A stretch of DNA of 64,000 bases from Natronosporangium hydrolyticum (GTDB taxonomy: Bacteria > Actinomycetota > Actinomycetes > Mycobacteriales > Micromonosporaceae): positions 2,480,001-2,544,000 of the forward strand of contig NZ_CP070499.1 in assembly GCF_016925615.1 (NCBI RefSeq), read 5' to 3'. The notes beneath the pieces are model-generated. The model saw nothing but the letters and a program-made list of their open reading frames with translations. It was not told where the DNA came from and did not search any database. The number at the start of each line of letters is the position of its first letter. Within the stretch, counting starts at the first letter, position 1. The position numbers and the translations under genes are program-made. This document shows positions 23,581 to 33,062 of the stretch, piece after piece.

Positions 23581-25089
23581 GTGGCGGCGGCGTCGGCGGT
23601 GCCGATCGGGTTGTCCGGGCTCGCGGATCGCCTTCGCGCAGGGCTGAGCCCAGCTGTAACCCGTTGGCGGCCAGCGCACCAAGAAGCGCATGACCTGACT
23701 GCCCTGGCCGATCCCGCGATCTGGGTCGGTCTGAGGCACCTTGACCGGCACCTGCCACGTGGTAATGCGCTGGCCGCAGGGGAGGTGGCGGAGGCTATCA
23801 GGGACACGGCGGATCGGCTGCGCGGGAACCGGCCGGCGTTGCTGGCCATCCTGCTAGCCCCTGGATGCCTGCCTGAGCGCATTGGCGCACTTCTGAAAGA
23901 TCCGGGAGCAGACTCGATCCAGGTGTGGATGTGGACCTGCTGGATCGCAGAGGCAACCTGGCTAGCCGTCGCCGAGACCACTCCAGAGGAGAGCGAACTG
24001 CTGCGCCCGGTGGCGGCCCGGCTGCGGTTCCTAGCGCTTAGCGAGGCGTTCCGTGGCGGGCCAAGTGCCAACCACGGGCTTTGGGTGGACAGGTCAGGGG
24101 ACCCCGCCGTGGACTTAGGGATGGTCTTCGGCACCGACACCGCTCACTTGGTGGTGCTGCGCTGCCGGCAAGCGCGCTGGGAGTGGCTCCGATGCCTTGA
24201 CGAGTACCAGTCTCAGCCATTGCTCGCTGCCGCCGCGCCAGTCGAGATCGAAAGCGAGATCGACTCGTTGGTCTTTCGGCACCCGGGCCCACCACTGGTG
24301 ACCGACTTGGGTGTGATCAACAATGCGAACGCACCGCTGACCGCGGACGATGAGGCCGTACTCGACAACGTCCTTGAGCGGCACCTGCTGCCCCGGATGC
24401 GGCTGCTGCGGGCGATTCAGGCTGGCACCTACTCGGGCACTGCCACCGCACCGCGGCGACCGGCAGCAGCGGCAGCAGCCCTCCGATGGTCGCGACGGTG
24501 GGCCGGCTTGCTGCCTCTGTTCGGGGCCGGGGCTACCTTGGCGCTAGCCGTTCGCGGAGACTTCCCAGCGGCCGCGGTTGCTGCCGCAGCCAGCTACACG
24601 TTGCTTGGGGCGCTTGTTGTCGGGTTTGGCAGGATCTGGGCCACAGTCTGGCTGTTGCGCCTGCCCGCAGCAGGTGCGGTCGGCCTGTTCGCTCTACTCA
24701 CACTGCACCCGCAGTGGTGGCAGTCGCCGATCGGTAGTTGGTGGGCGGCGACCACTCTCGCCACCGCAAGTTTCGGCTACCTCCTTGTGGAGGCGCGCAA
24801 TCACGGCGTTGCCGCATGGGCATCGATCACCCGAGCCCTGACCCTGGCGGTGGTCGGAGCGGGGCACGCGTTCTTGGTGGTGGTCATCGGCTTGGTCGCG
24901 ATCGCTCCAGCGCTGATCGAGGACGGCCGAGCACTGCGCGACGCCTGGCTGCACTGGCCGGCCAGCACTGGTCTGGCCACCCTCGGTATCGGCACCGCCT
25001 GGTGCCTAGCGGTCGGCGTCTTCGCGCAGATCCTTTGGGACGATCGCCCGATCACCGCACCCCTGGCTCACCTGCGCTGGCGCCGATGA
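23581..25089 (+). CDS. CRISPR-linked six-TM membrane protein of unknown family
   Basis: 502 residues from GTG 23581, 2 bases after the CARF gene, with GGCAGGGG just upstream. Residues 1-300 are soluble and unrecognised (Trp-rich segment DSIQVWMWTCWIAEATWLAV and an LGVINNANAPLTADDE segment). Residues about 306-490 contain six hydrophobic helices: LLPLFGAGATLALAV, the ASYTLLGALVVGFGRIW region, LPAAGAVGLFALLTL, TTLATASFGYLLVEA, VVGAGHAFLVVVIGLVAIAP and LGIGTAWCLAVGVFAQILW. It lies inside the cmr operon, between the CARF gene and cmr1, so it is almost certainly co-expressed with the complex. A membrane-disrupting effector gated by cyclic oligoadenylate via the CARF neighbour is a reasonable hypothesis. 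I cannot match it to a described family such as Cam1 or Csx23. Confidence 0.7.
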   Translation: MAAASAVPIGLSGLADRLRAGLSPAVTRWRPAHQEAHDLTALADPAIWVGLRHLDRHLPRGNALAAGEVAEAIRDTADRLRGNRPALLAILLAPGCLPERIGALLKDPGADSIQVWMWTCWIAEATWLAVAETTPEESELLRPVAARLRFLALSEAFRGGPSANHGLWVDRSGDPAVDLGMVFGTDTAHLVVLRCRQARWEWLRCLDEYQSQPLLAAAAPVEIESEIDSLVFRHPGPPLVTDLGVINNANAPLTADDEAVLDNVLERHLLPRMRLLRAIQAGTYSGTATAPRRPAAAAAALRWSRRWAGLLPLFGAGATLALAVRGDFPAAAVAAAASYTLLGALVVGFGRIWATVWLLRLPAAGAVGLFALLTLHPQWWQSPIGSWWAATTLATASFGYLLVEARNHGVAAWASITRALTLAVVGAGHAFLVVVIGLVAIAPALIEDGRALRDAWLHWPASTGLATLGIGTAWCLAVGVFAQILWDDRPITAPLAHLRWRR

Positions 25090-25126
25090 CTCGCTGGCCC
25101 GAACCGCACAACGACGAGAGGCAGCC

Positions 25127-26425
25127 ATGGCCTGGACGACGTTGACCCTTAAGGTCACCACACCGCTGTTCAACGGCGGCCACCAGCCACCCAAGTCCGA
25201 CACCGAATCGAAACGAGACAATGCCCGGGATCTCCCACCTGGCGACGCTGGAGTGCGGGTCTCCTCCCTCCGCGGCACGATGCGGTACTGGCTGCGTGCG
25301 ATCGCCGGCGGCAAAGTGGGGAACCAGACCGATGTGCTGGCCGCCGTGGAGAGCCGGATCTTCGGTAGCACTAAGCGAGCGTCAACGGTCGCCCTCCGCA
25401 TCCCGGAGCCGCAACGGGCAAACCACAACAGGCAACCAGACTGGTGCCGGCGCGAGGGCGCCCGGTGGATCGGTTACCTCGCCGGCCAGGGGTTGTCCAA
25501 ACCTGATGGCCGAAACCGGTCCGAGCTTGACCGGGCCTTCGTCGCCCCCGACACCACCTTCCGGCTGCAGCTTCGCTTCGGACCGGACGAGGACGCCGCC
25601 GCGCTCGCTGTTGCGGCCCTATGGTCGCTGTGCCGTTACGGGGGTCTCGGCGCCCGCACCCGTCGAGGCTTCGGCGGGCTCCGGATTGTCGATGTTGACG
25701 GAGAGCTGCCCGCGCCATGGACGCCGGAGGCGCTGCTAGCAGCGGCTGCGGTGCCCAGCGACGGACTGGGCCTTGATGAGCACGGCCTGCCGCCGGAGAT
25801 CGCGCAGTGCGGGGTGGCACTAAATCGGATCGTCGCGTCGGCCCGCCCGGAAGAGGGTGCATCGTCAGTAGCCTTCGAGGGCTGGCGAGATCCGCCGACC
25901 TATCCGGTTTTCGGTGGTCCAAGCATCTTCAAGGCCGGACTGAGCGAACGCACCTTTGCCGATTGGTCAGCGGTGCTTGGTTACACCGGCGAGCAGTTCC
26001 GCTGGTTCCGGGCCACCGAGACGGCGGTTGCGGCAGGGTACGATCCACCGATCAAGACCCCGGAGTGGTTGCGCACCATTCATGGCAAGGATCGCCGGTT
26101 CGGGCTCGGGGCGCTGGGACTACCGATCAATTTCAAGGGATACACCGTGCGTCCCGTGGCGGCCAAGGCCCATGGCGGCAAGAAGGAACCCTTGCGGCGC
26201 GCGTCGCCGCTGTGGCTTCGGCCGGTGCAGGACACCAACGACCAGTGGCGGCTGCTCTCGTTCGCGTTCCTCGGTCGCTTTCTCCCGGACGAGGTCAAGG
26301 TTGAGGTCCGTGATCGAAACGGAGAGCTCGAAGTCGGCACGGCCGACGTTGTCGACCGCAGCACAGAATGGATAGCACGCTTGGAGAGAGACGAGTCTTT
26401 CGTTCGCGGGGCATTGCCGAGGTGA
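25127..26425 (+). CDS. cmr1: Cmr1, Cas7-like RAMP subunit of type III-B
   Basis: 432 residues. WTTLTLKVTTPLFNGGHQPP and VRVSSLRGTMRYWLRAIAGG are the typical Cmr1 opening, followed by SRIFGST and the Gly-rich GGLGARTRRGFGGLRI; a second RAMP-like half follows. Cmr1 sits at the 3' end of the crRNA on the Cmr complex. ATG 25127 has GAGAGG upstream. Its position at the end of the module, separated from cmr2-6 by the CARF and membrane genes, is unusual but the operon is continuous. Confidence 0.9.
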   Translation: MAWTTLTLKVTTPLFNGGHQPPKSDTESKRDNARDLPPGDAGVRVSSLRGTMRYWLRAIAGGKVGNQTDVLAAVESRIFGSTKRASTVALRIPEPQRANHNRQPDWCRREGARWIGYLAGQGLSKPDGRNRSELDRAFVAPDTTFRLQLRFGPDEDAAALAVAALWSLCRYGGLGARTRRGFGGLRIVDVDGELPAPWTPEALLAAAAVPSDGLGLDEHGLPPEIAQCGVALNRIVASARPEEGASSVAFEGWRDPPTYPVFGGPSIFKAGLSERTFADWSAVLGYTGEQFRWFRATETAVAAGYDPPIKTPEWLRTIHGKDRRFGLGALGLPINFKGYTVRPVAAKAHGGKKEPLRRASPLWLRPVQDTNDQWRLLSFAFLGRFLPDEVKVEVRDRNGELEVGTADVVDRSTEWIARLERDESFVRGALPR

Positions 26426-26516
26426 GACCCACGAGCATCGCGTGAGTTCTCAGACGGATCTCGATGACGGCACGATCACATGCAGTGGATTGATCTAGAC
26501 ACGGAAGGAAGATGCA

Positions 26517-27755
26517 GTGCGTTCGTTGGATCTTGCTACTTTGCTCGCCGCCGGGTCGCCCGGTGGGTCGAGTTGTCTCACCTCGACCACGGCATTGGAG
26601 CCGGCCGGTGGTCGGCACAGCTCGGTGGCGCCGGCGAAGTTCGCCGACCGGGCCAAGAAGGGCGGCGTCTACGCCTACGAGCAGCGTTACCTCGGTGACG
26701 AGAGCCGCTACGCGGTGGTGATCGATTCGAAGCAGTCGCAGCTCAACCGGGCCGAGGTCGCGCTGGCTCAGGCCGTCGAGGACGGGCATCCGTTGTTGTC
26801 TCGGGTGCCGCATGTCCGGGTGTCCTACGAACGGGACGGAGCAGCCGAACACTACTACGACCTCACACTTCCCCACAGAGTCTACGATGGACATATTCGA
26901 GCTGGTTCGATTGATGGGCAGCCGGCCACCCAGACGCCGGCGTACCGGGCGGTCCGGGACGCCAGCCCAGCCAACGCCCGGGCGCTGCTGGAGACCAGCC
27001 CGGTGACGCTGATCTTCGGCGGTTGGGACTCGAGCCGGCGCAGCCGGCAGGGGCGCTGGCGCAGCGCGCTGGTCGGCGAGATCGTCGGCTTTGTCTCGGC
27101 GAGCCGCGACCATTCGGGCGCGTTGCAGAAGCCCGAGGCTGGGCTGCGAGGTGGCGCCCGGGTCGACCCCGTCGGCATGCAGATCAACCTCAACAAGAAG
27201 GTGATGACCGAAGTTGCCAACCAGCAGCAGGCCGAGCTGAGTCCGACTACCCACGGCGAGATTCTCAAGGCTGCCAATGGCATCAAAGCGGGCGAGGCGA
27301 AGTCGGCGTCCGCGCTCGGGCTCGGTGGAATCCCGCCGTCGCTGGACCAGCTCGCCGGGGTCGCCTGCGACGCCATCCTGCGTACCCATGTGCTCTCGTT
27401 CGCCACGCTGCGGCAGATGCGGTTCGGCGCCGGGGTCGAGGGCGACGCTGCCTGCCGGGCGCTGCTGGCGGCGCTGGCGCTGAACGCGCTCGCCCGCGCC
27501 GACGCCGAGCTCTTCCTGCGGGCCAACTGCGACCTGGTGGAGGCAGAGGCGCCCAAGGTCCGGCTCGACCAGCGCGGTGGGGCCTTCGCCGATCTGGAGC
27601 CGCTCAGCATCGACGCCGCCGACCTGCTGCTCAGCGAGGCGCTCGCCCACGCCGAGAAGGTCGCCGACGTCACCTGGTCCGGGCTGGCGATGCGGGTAAC
27701 CGGCAACCCGGACATCGTCTCCGGCGCGGTCGAGGCGGACGAGGCGGCCCCGTGA
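26517..27755 (+). CDS. csb1: Csb1 (Cas7), type I-G (I-U) Cascade backbone
   Basis: 412 residues of the GSU0053/Csb1 family: RHSSVAPAKFADRAKKGGVYAYEQRYL (parts), CQSQLNR-like DSKQSQLNRAE, LIFGGWDSSRRSRQGRWRSALVGEIVG (parts) and QADLSPTTHGE-like AELSPTTHGEI. It forms the crRNA-binding filament of the type I-G surveillance complex. GTG 26517 has ACGGAAGGAAG upstream at good spacing. The 91-base gap after cmr1 (26426-26516) probably holds its own promoter, but no clear -35/-10 was seen. The csb2 start overlaps its stop. Confidence 0.9.
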   Translation: MRSLDLATLLAAGSPGGSSCLTSTTALEPAGGRHSSVAPAKFADRAKKGGVYAYEQRYLGDESRYAVVIDSKQSQLNRAEVALAQAVEDGHPLLSRVPHVRVSYERDGAAEHYYDLTLPHRVYDGHIRAGSIDGQPATQTPAYRAVRDASPANARALLETSPVTLIFGGWDSSRRSRQGRWRSALVGEIVGFVSASRDHSGALQKPEAGLRGGARVDPVGMQINLNKKVMTEVANQQQAELSPTTHGEILKAANGIKAGEAKSASALGLGGIPPSLDQLAGVACDAILRTHVLSFATLRQMRFGAGVEGDAACRALLAALALNALARADAELFLRANCDLVEAEAPKVRLDQRGGAFADLEPLSIDAADLLLSEALAHAEKVADVTWSGLAMRVTGNPDIVSGAVEADEAAP

Positions 27756-29269
27756 GCTTCGCCATCGTCGCCGAGCCGCTGCTCGGCACCTACAGAGGAC
27801 ACGTCGGCAGCGGGCAACTCGACCCGCTGCCGGCGCCCGCCCGGCTGCACGCCGCCCTGCTCTGCGCGGCGGCGCAGGGCGTGCGGGCGGTCGCCGACGG
27901 CGATGGCCTCCAACCATGCGACGCCGACCGGGAAGCGTTGCGGTGGTTGGAGGCGAACCCACCGGACGGCATCACCGTGCCGGAGACGCTGCGCAACGGC
28001 GACGACGCTACGGCGTACCGGAAGGAAGGTCTGATCGTCAAGGAAGGGCGCAACCCGTTGGCCGACAAGCTGATCGGTAAACCGGCGGTCAGCGGGGTGG
28101 CGCTGACCGGGCGGTTCGCCTGGACCTGGGAGCAGGAGCCGCCGCCGCCGGTGGCGACCGCGCTCTCCGAGCTTTGTCCGGAGGTGCCCTACCTCGGGAC
28201 CAGCGAATCGCCGGTGCGGTTGGCGGTGGCCGAGGCTGAACCGACCCACCGCCTCGACCCGGATGCCGACCTGTTCGTAGGGGAGGGGCTTGACCTGAGC
28301 GTAGCGAGTTCCGGCCGGGCGGCGGCGCTGGAGGCGGCGCACCGCGAGCAGTCGGTGGCGCCGCCGGTGAAGGCCGACGCCCATCGGTCGAGTGAGAAGA
28401 CCACGCCGCCGCCGGTGGTGACGACCGGGCTGCAACTCGGCCGGTACACCCGGCCGGAGCCGCCGCCACCGCCGACTCCGTGGACCTCGGTGCTGCTGTT
28501 CCCGATGGAGCGGCCGGTCCCGCCGGAGCTGCGGGTCCGGTACGCGGTCGCGGTCCACCGCGCCCTGGTTTCGCTGGTCGGCGACGGCGCCCCCGCTGTC
28601 CTCACCGGGGCGTACGGCGAAGGTGCGACCCCGCCCAGCAACCGGTGCGCGATCCAGTTCCTCGGACCCGAGGCGCCCCACGTCGGCGGTAACGCGCTGG
28701 CGCTGCTGCTGCCGCGGGAGGCGAGCGACATCGACCTCACTCTGATCCGGATGGCGGTGCAGCGGCTGCGGCAGGTCAAGGTCGGCGCCGGTCCGTTCAA
28801 GGTCGCACCGCCGGTCGAGATCCCCGCCGACCAGTTCTGGCCGGAGCCAGCCGAAGGTACGCAGCGGTGGTGGCAGACCGAGCCGGTCGCCGTACCGGAC
28901 AGTCGGCCGCCGCGCGGTGGCAAGTGGTCGCTCGCCGACGCCGCTGCTCTCTCGGTCGCGCTGGTCTGGCGGGACGAGTTCACCGTGTCGGGCCGCGGCG
29001 ACGCCCGTTACCGGGCCCTGGCGGCGGCTGCCGCCGGGCGCGGGGTCCGGGTCGAGTCGGCGGTACGGGTGATGGGTGGTGACCTTGGCCGCTACGTCCA
29101 CAAGGTCAACCCGGACACGGTGATCCAGCCCTACCGGGGGGTGTTGCACCTCGGTGACCTGACCGGCGCCCGGACCATCGCCGCGATCGGGCAGAGCCGG
29201 CATCTGGGCGGCGGCCTGCTGGTGCCGCGGGACCTGCCGGTCGAGATCGCCCGGAGGTTGACCCAGTGA
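27752..29269 (+). CDS. csb2: Csb2 (Cas5-Cas6 fusion), type I-G
   Basis: 505 residues. An N-terminal Cas5-like RAMP half (FAIVAEPLLGTYRGH to about 240) is joined by a Pro-rich linker to a Cas6-like half. The C-terminal half contains RALVSLVGDGAPAVLTGAYGEG, a Gly-rich segment, and QSRHLGGGLLVP near the end. In type I-G systems this protein both caps the crRNA and processes pre-crRNA. Because no separate cas6 exists in the window, it probably matures crRNAs for the III-B complex too (inference). GTG overlaps csb1; its stop overlaps cas3. Confidence 0.88.
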   Translation: MSFAIVAEPLLGTYRGHVGSGQLDPLPAPARLHAALLCAAAQGVRAVADGDGLQPCDADREALRWLEANPPDGITVPETLRNGDDATAYRKEGLIVKEGRNPLADKLIGKPAVSGVALTGRFAWTWEQEPPPPVATALSELCPEVPYLGTSESPVRLAVAEAEPTHRLDPDADLFVGEGLDLSVASSGRAAALEAAHREQSVAPPVKADAHRSSEKTTPPPVVTTGLQLGRYTRPEPPPPPTPWTSVLLFPMERPVPPELRVRYAVAVHRALVSLVGDGAPAVLTGAYGEGATPPSNRCAIQFLGPEAPHVGGNALALLLPREASDIDLTLIRMAVQRLRQVKVGAGPFKVAPPVEIPADQFWPEPAEGTQRWWQTEPVAVPDSRPPRGGKWSLADAAALSVALVWRDEFTVSGRGDARYRALAAAAAGRGVRVESAVRVMGGDLGRYVHKVNPDTVIQPYRGVLHLGDLTGARTIAAIGQSRHLGGGLLVPRDLPVEIARRLTQ

Positions 29270-32016
29270 GCCTCGACCGCAACGACTTCGCCGACTTCTT
29301 CGCCGCCGTCCGGGGTGGACATCGACCGTTCCGGTGGCAAGAGCGGCTGCTCGACCACCTGCTGTGCACCGGCCGGTGGCCGGACCAACTGGTCGCCCCG
29401 ACCGGTGCCGGCAAGACCAGCGTCATCGACGTACACGTCTTCGCCGTGGCGCTGATGGCCGCCGGCCACCCGGTGCGGGTGCCGCGCCGGCTGGCGCTGG
29501 TGGTGGACCGCCGGGCACTCGTCGACGACCAGCATGACCACGCCAAGGCGATCGCTGAACAGCTGACGGGCGCCCGCGGCGGCCGGACCGTCCTGGCCCG
29601 AATGGCGGAAGCGCTCGACTGGTTGCGCACCGGCCGGTCCAGTGCAGAGACCGGCCCGCTGACCACGGCGCTGCTGCGAGGCGGCGCGCCGCCGGACCGC
29701 GAATGGTTGGACGACCCGCTCGCCTGCGCGGTCCTCAGCGCCACCCCCGACATGTGGGGCTCCCGGCTGCTGCTGGCCGGGTACGGGTCGCGGGCGCAGG
29801 CCCGGCCCCGCGAAGCGGGGATGCTCGCCTACGACACGGTTGTGGTGGTCGACGAGGCACACCTGTCTCGGCAACTGGTGACCACCGCCCGCCGGGTCGC
29901 CGAGCTCGCAGCGGTCGCCGAGGAACCGCTCGACGTGCCGATCCTGCAGGTGGTGGAGACCACCGCCACCCCGCACGCCGACGCCGGGATAGCGGTCGGG
30001 GTGGAGCCGGACGATCTGGCCGCCGACGAGCCGCTGCAGCAGCGGCTGACCGCCCCCAAGCCGGTCACCCTGCTGCCGTTGCCGGCCTGGCCGATCCCGA
30101 AGACCGGCCCTGCCCGAAAGGCCGGCATCATCGCGCTGGCCGACGAGGCGGTACGGCTCCGGGAGGCGTACGAGGCAACCGTGGGCTGCTTCGTCAACAC
30201 GGTCGCGGTCGCCGCGGCGGTCACCGCGGAGCTGCGAGCTCGAGGCCTGCGCACCGAGCTGATCTGTGGCCGGATGCGGCCCTATGACGTGGCTCAGCTG
30301 CAACCGCCGAATTCGACTCTGTTGAGCATCGACGGTGACCGGTCGGTCGACATCCTGGTCAGCACCCAGAGCCTGGAGGTCGGGGTCGACCTCGACCTGG
30401 CCGCCGCGGTGACCGAGTTGGCGCCGGGCGGGGCGGTCGCCCAACGGGCCGGCCGGGTCAACCGGCTCGGGCGTCGCGACACTCACGTCAGCGTGGCGGT
30501 GCCGGCCGAGGAGTTGCCCGCCGGTGCCCAGTCCGGGCCGTACTCTTACGACGATCTGGCGGCGGCCCATGCCTGGCTGACGGAGCGGCAGGCCGACCCG
30601 GTGGGCCTGGCGCCGTGGGCGTTGCGTGACGCCCGGCCGCCGGCGCCGAGGCTGCGGCGCGACCTGTTGCAGCGGCTGGAGCTGGCGCAGGCCTGGCACC
30701 TTGCCCGCACCGGCTACGACCTCGCCGCGCCCCAGGACGACCTCGACCTGTGGCTCTCCGACGATCTCGACCAGCTCGACCACGAGATCGGGCTCGTCGT
30801 CCGGCGCGCGCTACCGACCGACGAAGCCGACGCGGTGCGGCTGATCGGGGCACTGCCGCCGCGGGCGTACGAGGTGTTCTCGGTCCCGATCCGGCAGGCG
30901 GCATTGCTGCGAGCCCGGCTGAAACCCGGCTCGGTGCTCGTCCGGCCGAGCGAGGATGCGCCGCGCCCACTCACGGAGGACGACCGGCTCCGGCCCGGCG
31001 ACCAGCTGGTCATCGACGACACCAACACGGTGTTCACCGAGCGCGTCGTCGATCCTGAGGGCAACCAGCGGGTCGCGGATGTGCTCGAGGCGCGCGAGGA
31101 GCCGAAGCCGGGGGAGGTGGTGCTCCGGATCGAGCGGGACACCGCCGGCAACGGTCGACTCCTCGACGCCATCGAGGCCATGCGGGATCCTGCTGCGGCA
31201 GACCCCGACGAGCTGGAACCGGTCGAGATCGCCCGGCTGCTGCGGGTGCACCGAGATGAGTTGGGTCCGCAGCCGATGGTAGTGGCGGCGGCCAGCCTGC
31301 TGGACCGGCCGGCAGATGATCGAGCCGAGGCCGAGGTGACCCTGCACTGGGACTACCTGGACCCCGACAAACCGGCGCTCGCCCGGCTGATCGTGGTCGA
31401 CATCCGCAAGGCGACCACGGACGCGGAGCTGCGGCAGACCTGGACCCCGAAGCGCAAGCGGGTCAAGCTCTGCGACCACGCCGAAGCCGTGGCGGCGAGG
31501 GCCGTGGCCGTCGCCAGCCGGCTCGACCTGGGCGCCGAGCTGGTGGCGACCTTCCAGCTCGCGGGCCGCCACCACGACGACGGCAAGGCTGACGAACGGT
31601 TCCAGCGTTCGCTCTACTCCGGCCAACCCCCGGACGACCTGCTGGCCAAGAGCGGAGTCCGCGACGCGGGGATCGTCAACCGGCTTCGTGCCGCCTCCGG
31701 TCTGCCGACCCGCTGGCGGCACGAGCAGCTCTCGGTCGTCCACGCCTGGTCGAAACTGTCCGGCCTGTCCCCGCCGCAGCGGGAGCTGGCGGCCCGGCTG
31801 ATCGGCACCAGCCACGGCCACGGCCGGCACGGCTTCCCCCACGCCAGCGACGATCTGGTTGACGGCAGAAGCGATACCGCCGTCGAGCTGTACGACGAGG
31901 GTCTGTGGGACGAGCTGATCGAACGTACGCATGTCCGTTGGGGGGTGTGGGGTTGCGCGTACCTGGAGGCGCTGCTCCGAGCCGCCGACGGCCAAGTCTC
32001 CGCGGAGGGATCATGA
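29266..32016 (+). CDS. cas3: Cas3, type I-G helicase-nuclease (helicase N-terminal, HD C-terminal)
   Basis: 916 residues. Superfamily 2 helicase motifs: I APTGAGKTSVID (about 44-55), II VVVVDEAHLS (about 197), VI AQRAGRVNRLGR near 400. The HD nuclease domain is C-terminal, with GRHHDDGKADERFQ near 767, the order seen in type I-G Cas3 rather than the N-terminal HD of other type I systems. It unwinds and degrades target DNA after recruitment by the Cascade. GTG 29266 overlaps csb2, and its stop overlaps csb3. Confidence 0.92.
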   Translation: MSLDRNDFADFFAAVRGGHRPFRWQERLLDHLLCTGRWPDQLVAPTGAGKTSVIDVHVFAVALMAAGHPVRVPRRLALVVDRRALVDDQHDHAKAIAEQLTGARGGRTVLARMAEALDWLRTGRSSAETGPLTTALLRGGAPPDREWLDDPLACAVLSATPDMWGSRLLLAGYGSRAQARPREAGMLAYDTVVVVDEAHLSRQLVTTARRVAELAAVAEEPLDVPILQVVETTATPHADAGIAVGVEPDDLAADEPLQQRLTAPKPVTLLPLPAWPIPKTGPARKAGIIALADEAVRLREAYEATVGCFVNTVAVAAAVTAELRARGLRTELICGRMRPYDVAQLQPPNSTLLSIDGDRSVDILVSTQSLEVGVDLDLAAAVTELAPGGAVAQRAGRVNRLGRRDTHVSVAVPAEELPAGAQSGPYSYDDLAAAHAWLTERQADPVGLAPWALRDARPPAPRLRRDLLQRLELAQAWHLARTGYDLAAPQDDLDLWLSDDLDQLDHEIGLVVRRALPTDEADAVRLIGALPPRAYEVFSVPIRQAALLRARLKPGSVLVRPSEDAPRPLTEDDRLRPGDQLVIDDTNTVFTERVVDPEGNQRVADVLEAREEPKPGEVVLRIERDTAGNGRLLDAIEAMRDPAAADPDELEPVEIARLLRVHRDELGPQPMVVAAASLLDRPADDRAEAEVTLHWDYLDPDKPALARLIVVDIRKATTDAELRQTWTPKRKRVKLCDHAEAVAARAVAVASRLDLGAELVATFQLAGRHHDDGKADERFQRSLYSGQPPDDLLAKSGVRDAGIVNRLRAASGLPTRWRHEQLSVVHAWSKLSGLSPPQRELAARLIGTSHGHGRHGFPHASDDLVDGRSDTAVELYDEGLWDELIERTHVRWGVWGCAYLEALLRAADGQVSAEGS

Positions 32017-33062
32017 CCGACTTCGTGCTCGCGAGCGCAGCCCCCGACGTGATGTTGTCGCACCTGGCGCTGTACGGACTCGCGGCGATCGTCGAAGACG
32101 GCGGCCTCGACGACGTTCGGCTCTCGTGGACCGGCGGCATGTCGCCCCGGCCGGTGCTGAGCGCGCCGCAGGCCACCCCGGAGCGGATCGGCGAGATCGT
32201 CCGCCGGCACGCCGCCGGTGGCGACGACCCCGACAACTGGCCTAGCCGACAGATCAGCGACCGGGAGAAGCGGGCGCTGATGAGCCCACGGATCAGCGTC
32301 ATCGCCGAGCGCGAGGGCTGGCAGGAGCTGCAAGACCGCCGGCACGAGGTCCTCGACCGGCTCACCGGTGCGCGGGCGTTGCTCGACCTGCGGCTGATCG
32401 CCGCGCTCGGCGAGCCGAGCTACTGGCGGCTCAACAAGCAGGGGCAGCGCCTGCAGGACGACGGCGCCCACCGGATGGAGATGCAGCCCCGCAACCAAGG
32501 CTCCGAGTTTGTCGGCAACCGACTGCGCCCGCTGGCTGCCGCGGTCGCGGCCCGGACCGCCGGTGAAGTGGCCGACGGGCTACTGGGTCGCCGCGTCCGC
32601 GACGAGGTCGGCAAGGACAAGCCCGACAGCCGTACGCCGACCGGCCTCGCCGCACCCGGACCGACCGACAACGCGTTGGCGTGGTGCGCACTGTGGGGCA
32701 TCTCGCAATTCCCCATCGCTGCGCGTACGAGCGGATTCGCCACCGCTACTGGACACATCGGACGTGGCACGGCCGGCTACTACTATGTGCCGGTCTGGGC
32801 TGGGCGGTGGCGCACTGCCCGGCACCGGACCATTCTGGCCAGCAAGCAACTCGCGGAGTACGCGGCGACCGGCCTCACTCCGAAGGAGTTGGGGCGCTCC
32901 GCGGAGCACAGTGTCGAAGCTCCGGTGGCGGCGGCCCGGCAATGGCTGGCGGATCGGCAGGTAATCAGCGTGGTGCGGTTCCCGGTGCACCGGTTCGGCA
33001 GCGCCAGCGCACCGGAGCGCCGGGCCATGCTCGGCGAGTTACTCAAGGTCGGCCCGCGCTGA
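32013..33062 (+). CDS. csb3: Csb3, Cas8-like subunit of type I-G
   Basis: 349 residues matching the type I-U/I-G Csb3 family by size, position and features: LSHLALYGLAAIVEDGG, LRLIAALGEPSYWRLNKQGQ, GSEFVGNRL and WCALWGISQFPIA. It takes the Cas8-like role in PAM recognition and target opening (known for the type; not shown here). ATG 32013 overlaps the cas3 stop (ATGA) and its stop shares a base with the next ATG. Confidence 0.85.
   Translation: MTDFVLASAAPDVMLSHLALYGLAAIVEDGGLDDVRLSWTGGMSPRPVLSAPQATPERIGEIVRRHAAGGDDPDNWPSRQISDREKRALMSPRISVIAEREGWQELQDRRHEVLDRLTGARALLDLRLIAALGEPSYWRLNKQGQRLQDDGAHRMEMQPRNQGSEFVGNRLRPLAAAVAARTAGEVADGLLGRRVRDEVGKDKPDSRTPTGLAAPGPTDNALAWCALWGISQFPIAARTSGFATATGHIGRGTAGYYYVPVWAGRWRTARHRTILASKQLAEYAATGLTPKELGRSAEHSVEAPVAAARQWLADRQVISVVRFPVHRFGSASAPERRAMLGELLKVGPR

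Noticed and set aside
26295-29203. Very long minus-strand open frames over csb1 and csb2
   Set aside because: Shadow frames caused by high GC at third positions. Arg/Pro/Gly-rich, without motifs, and opposite to well-supported cas genes.
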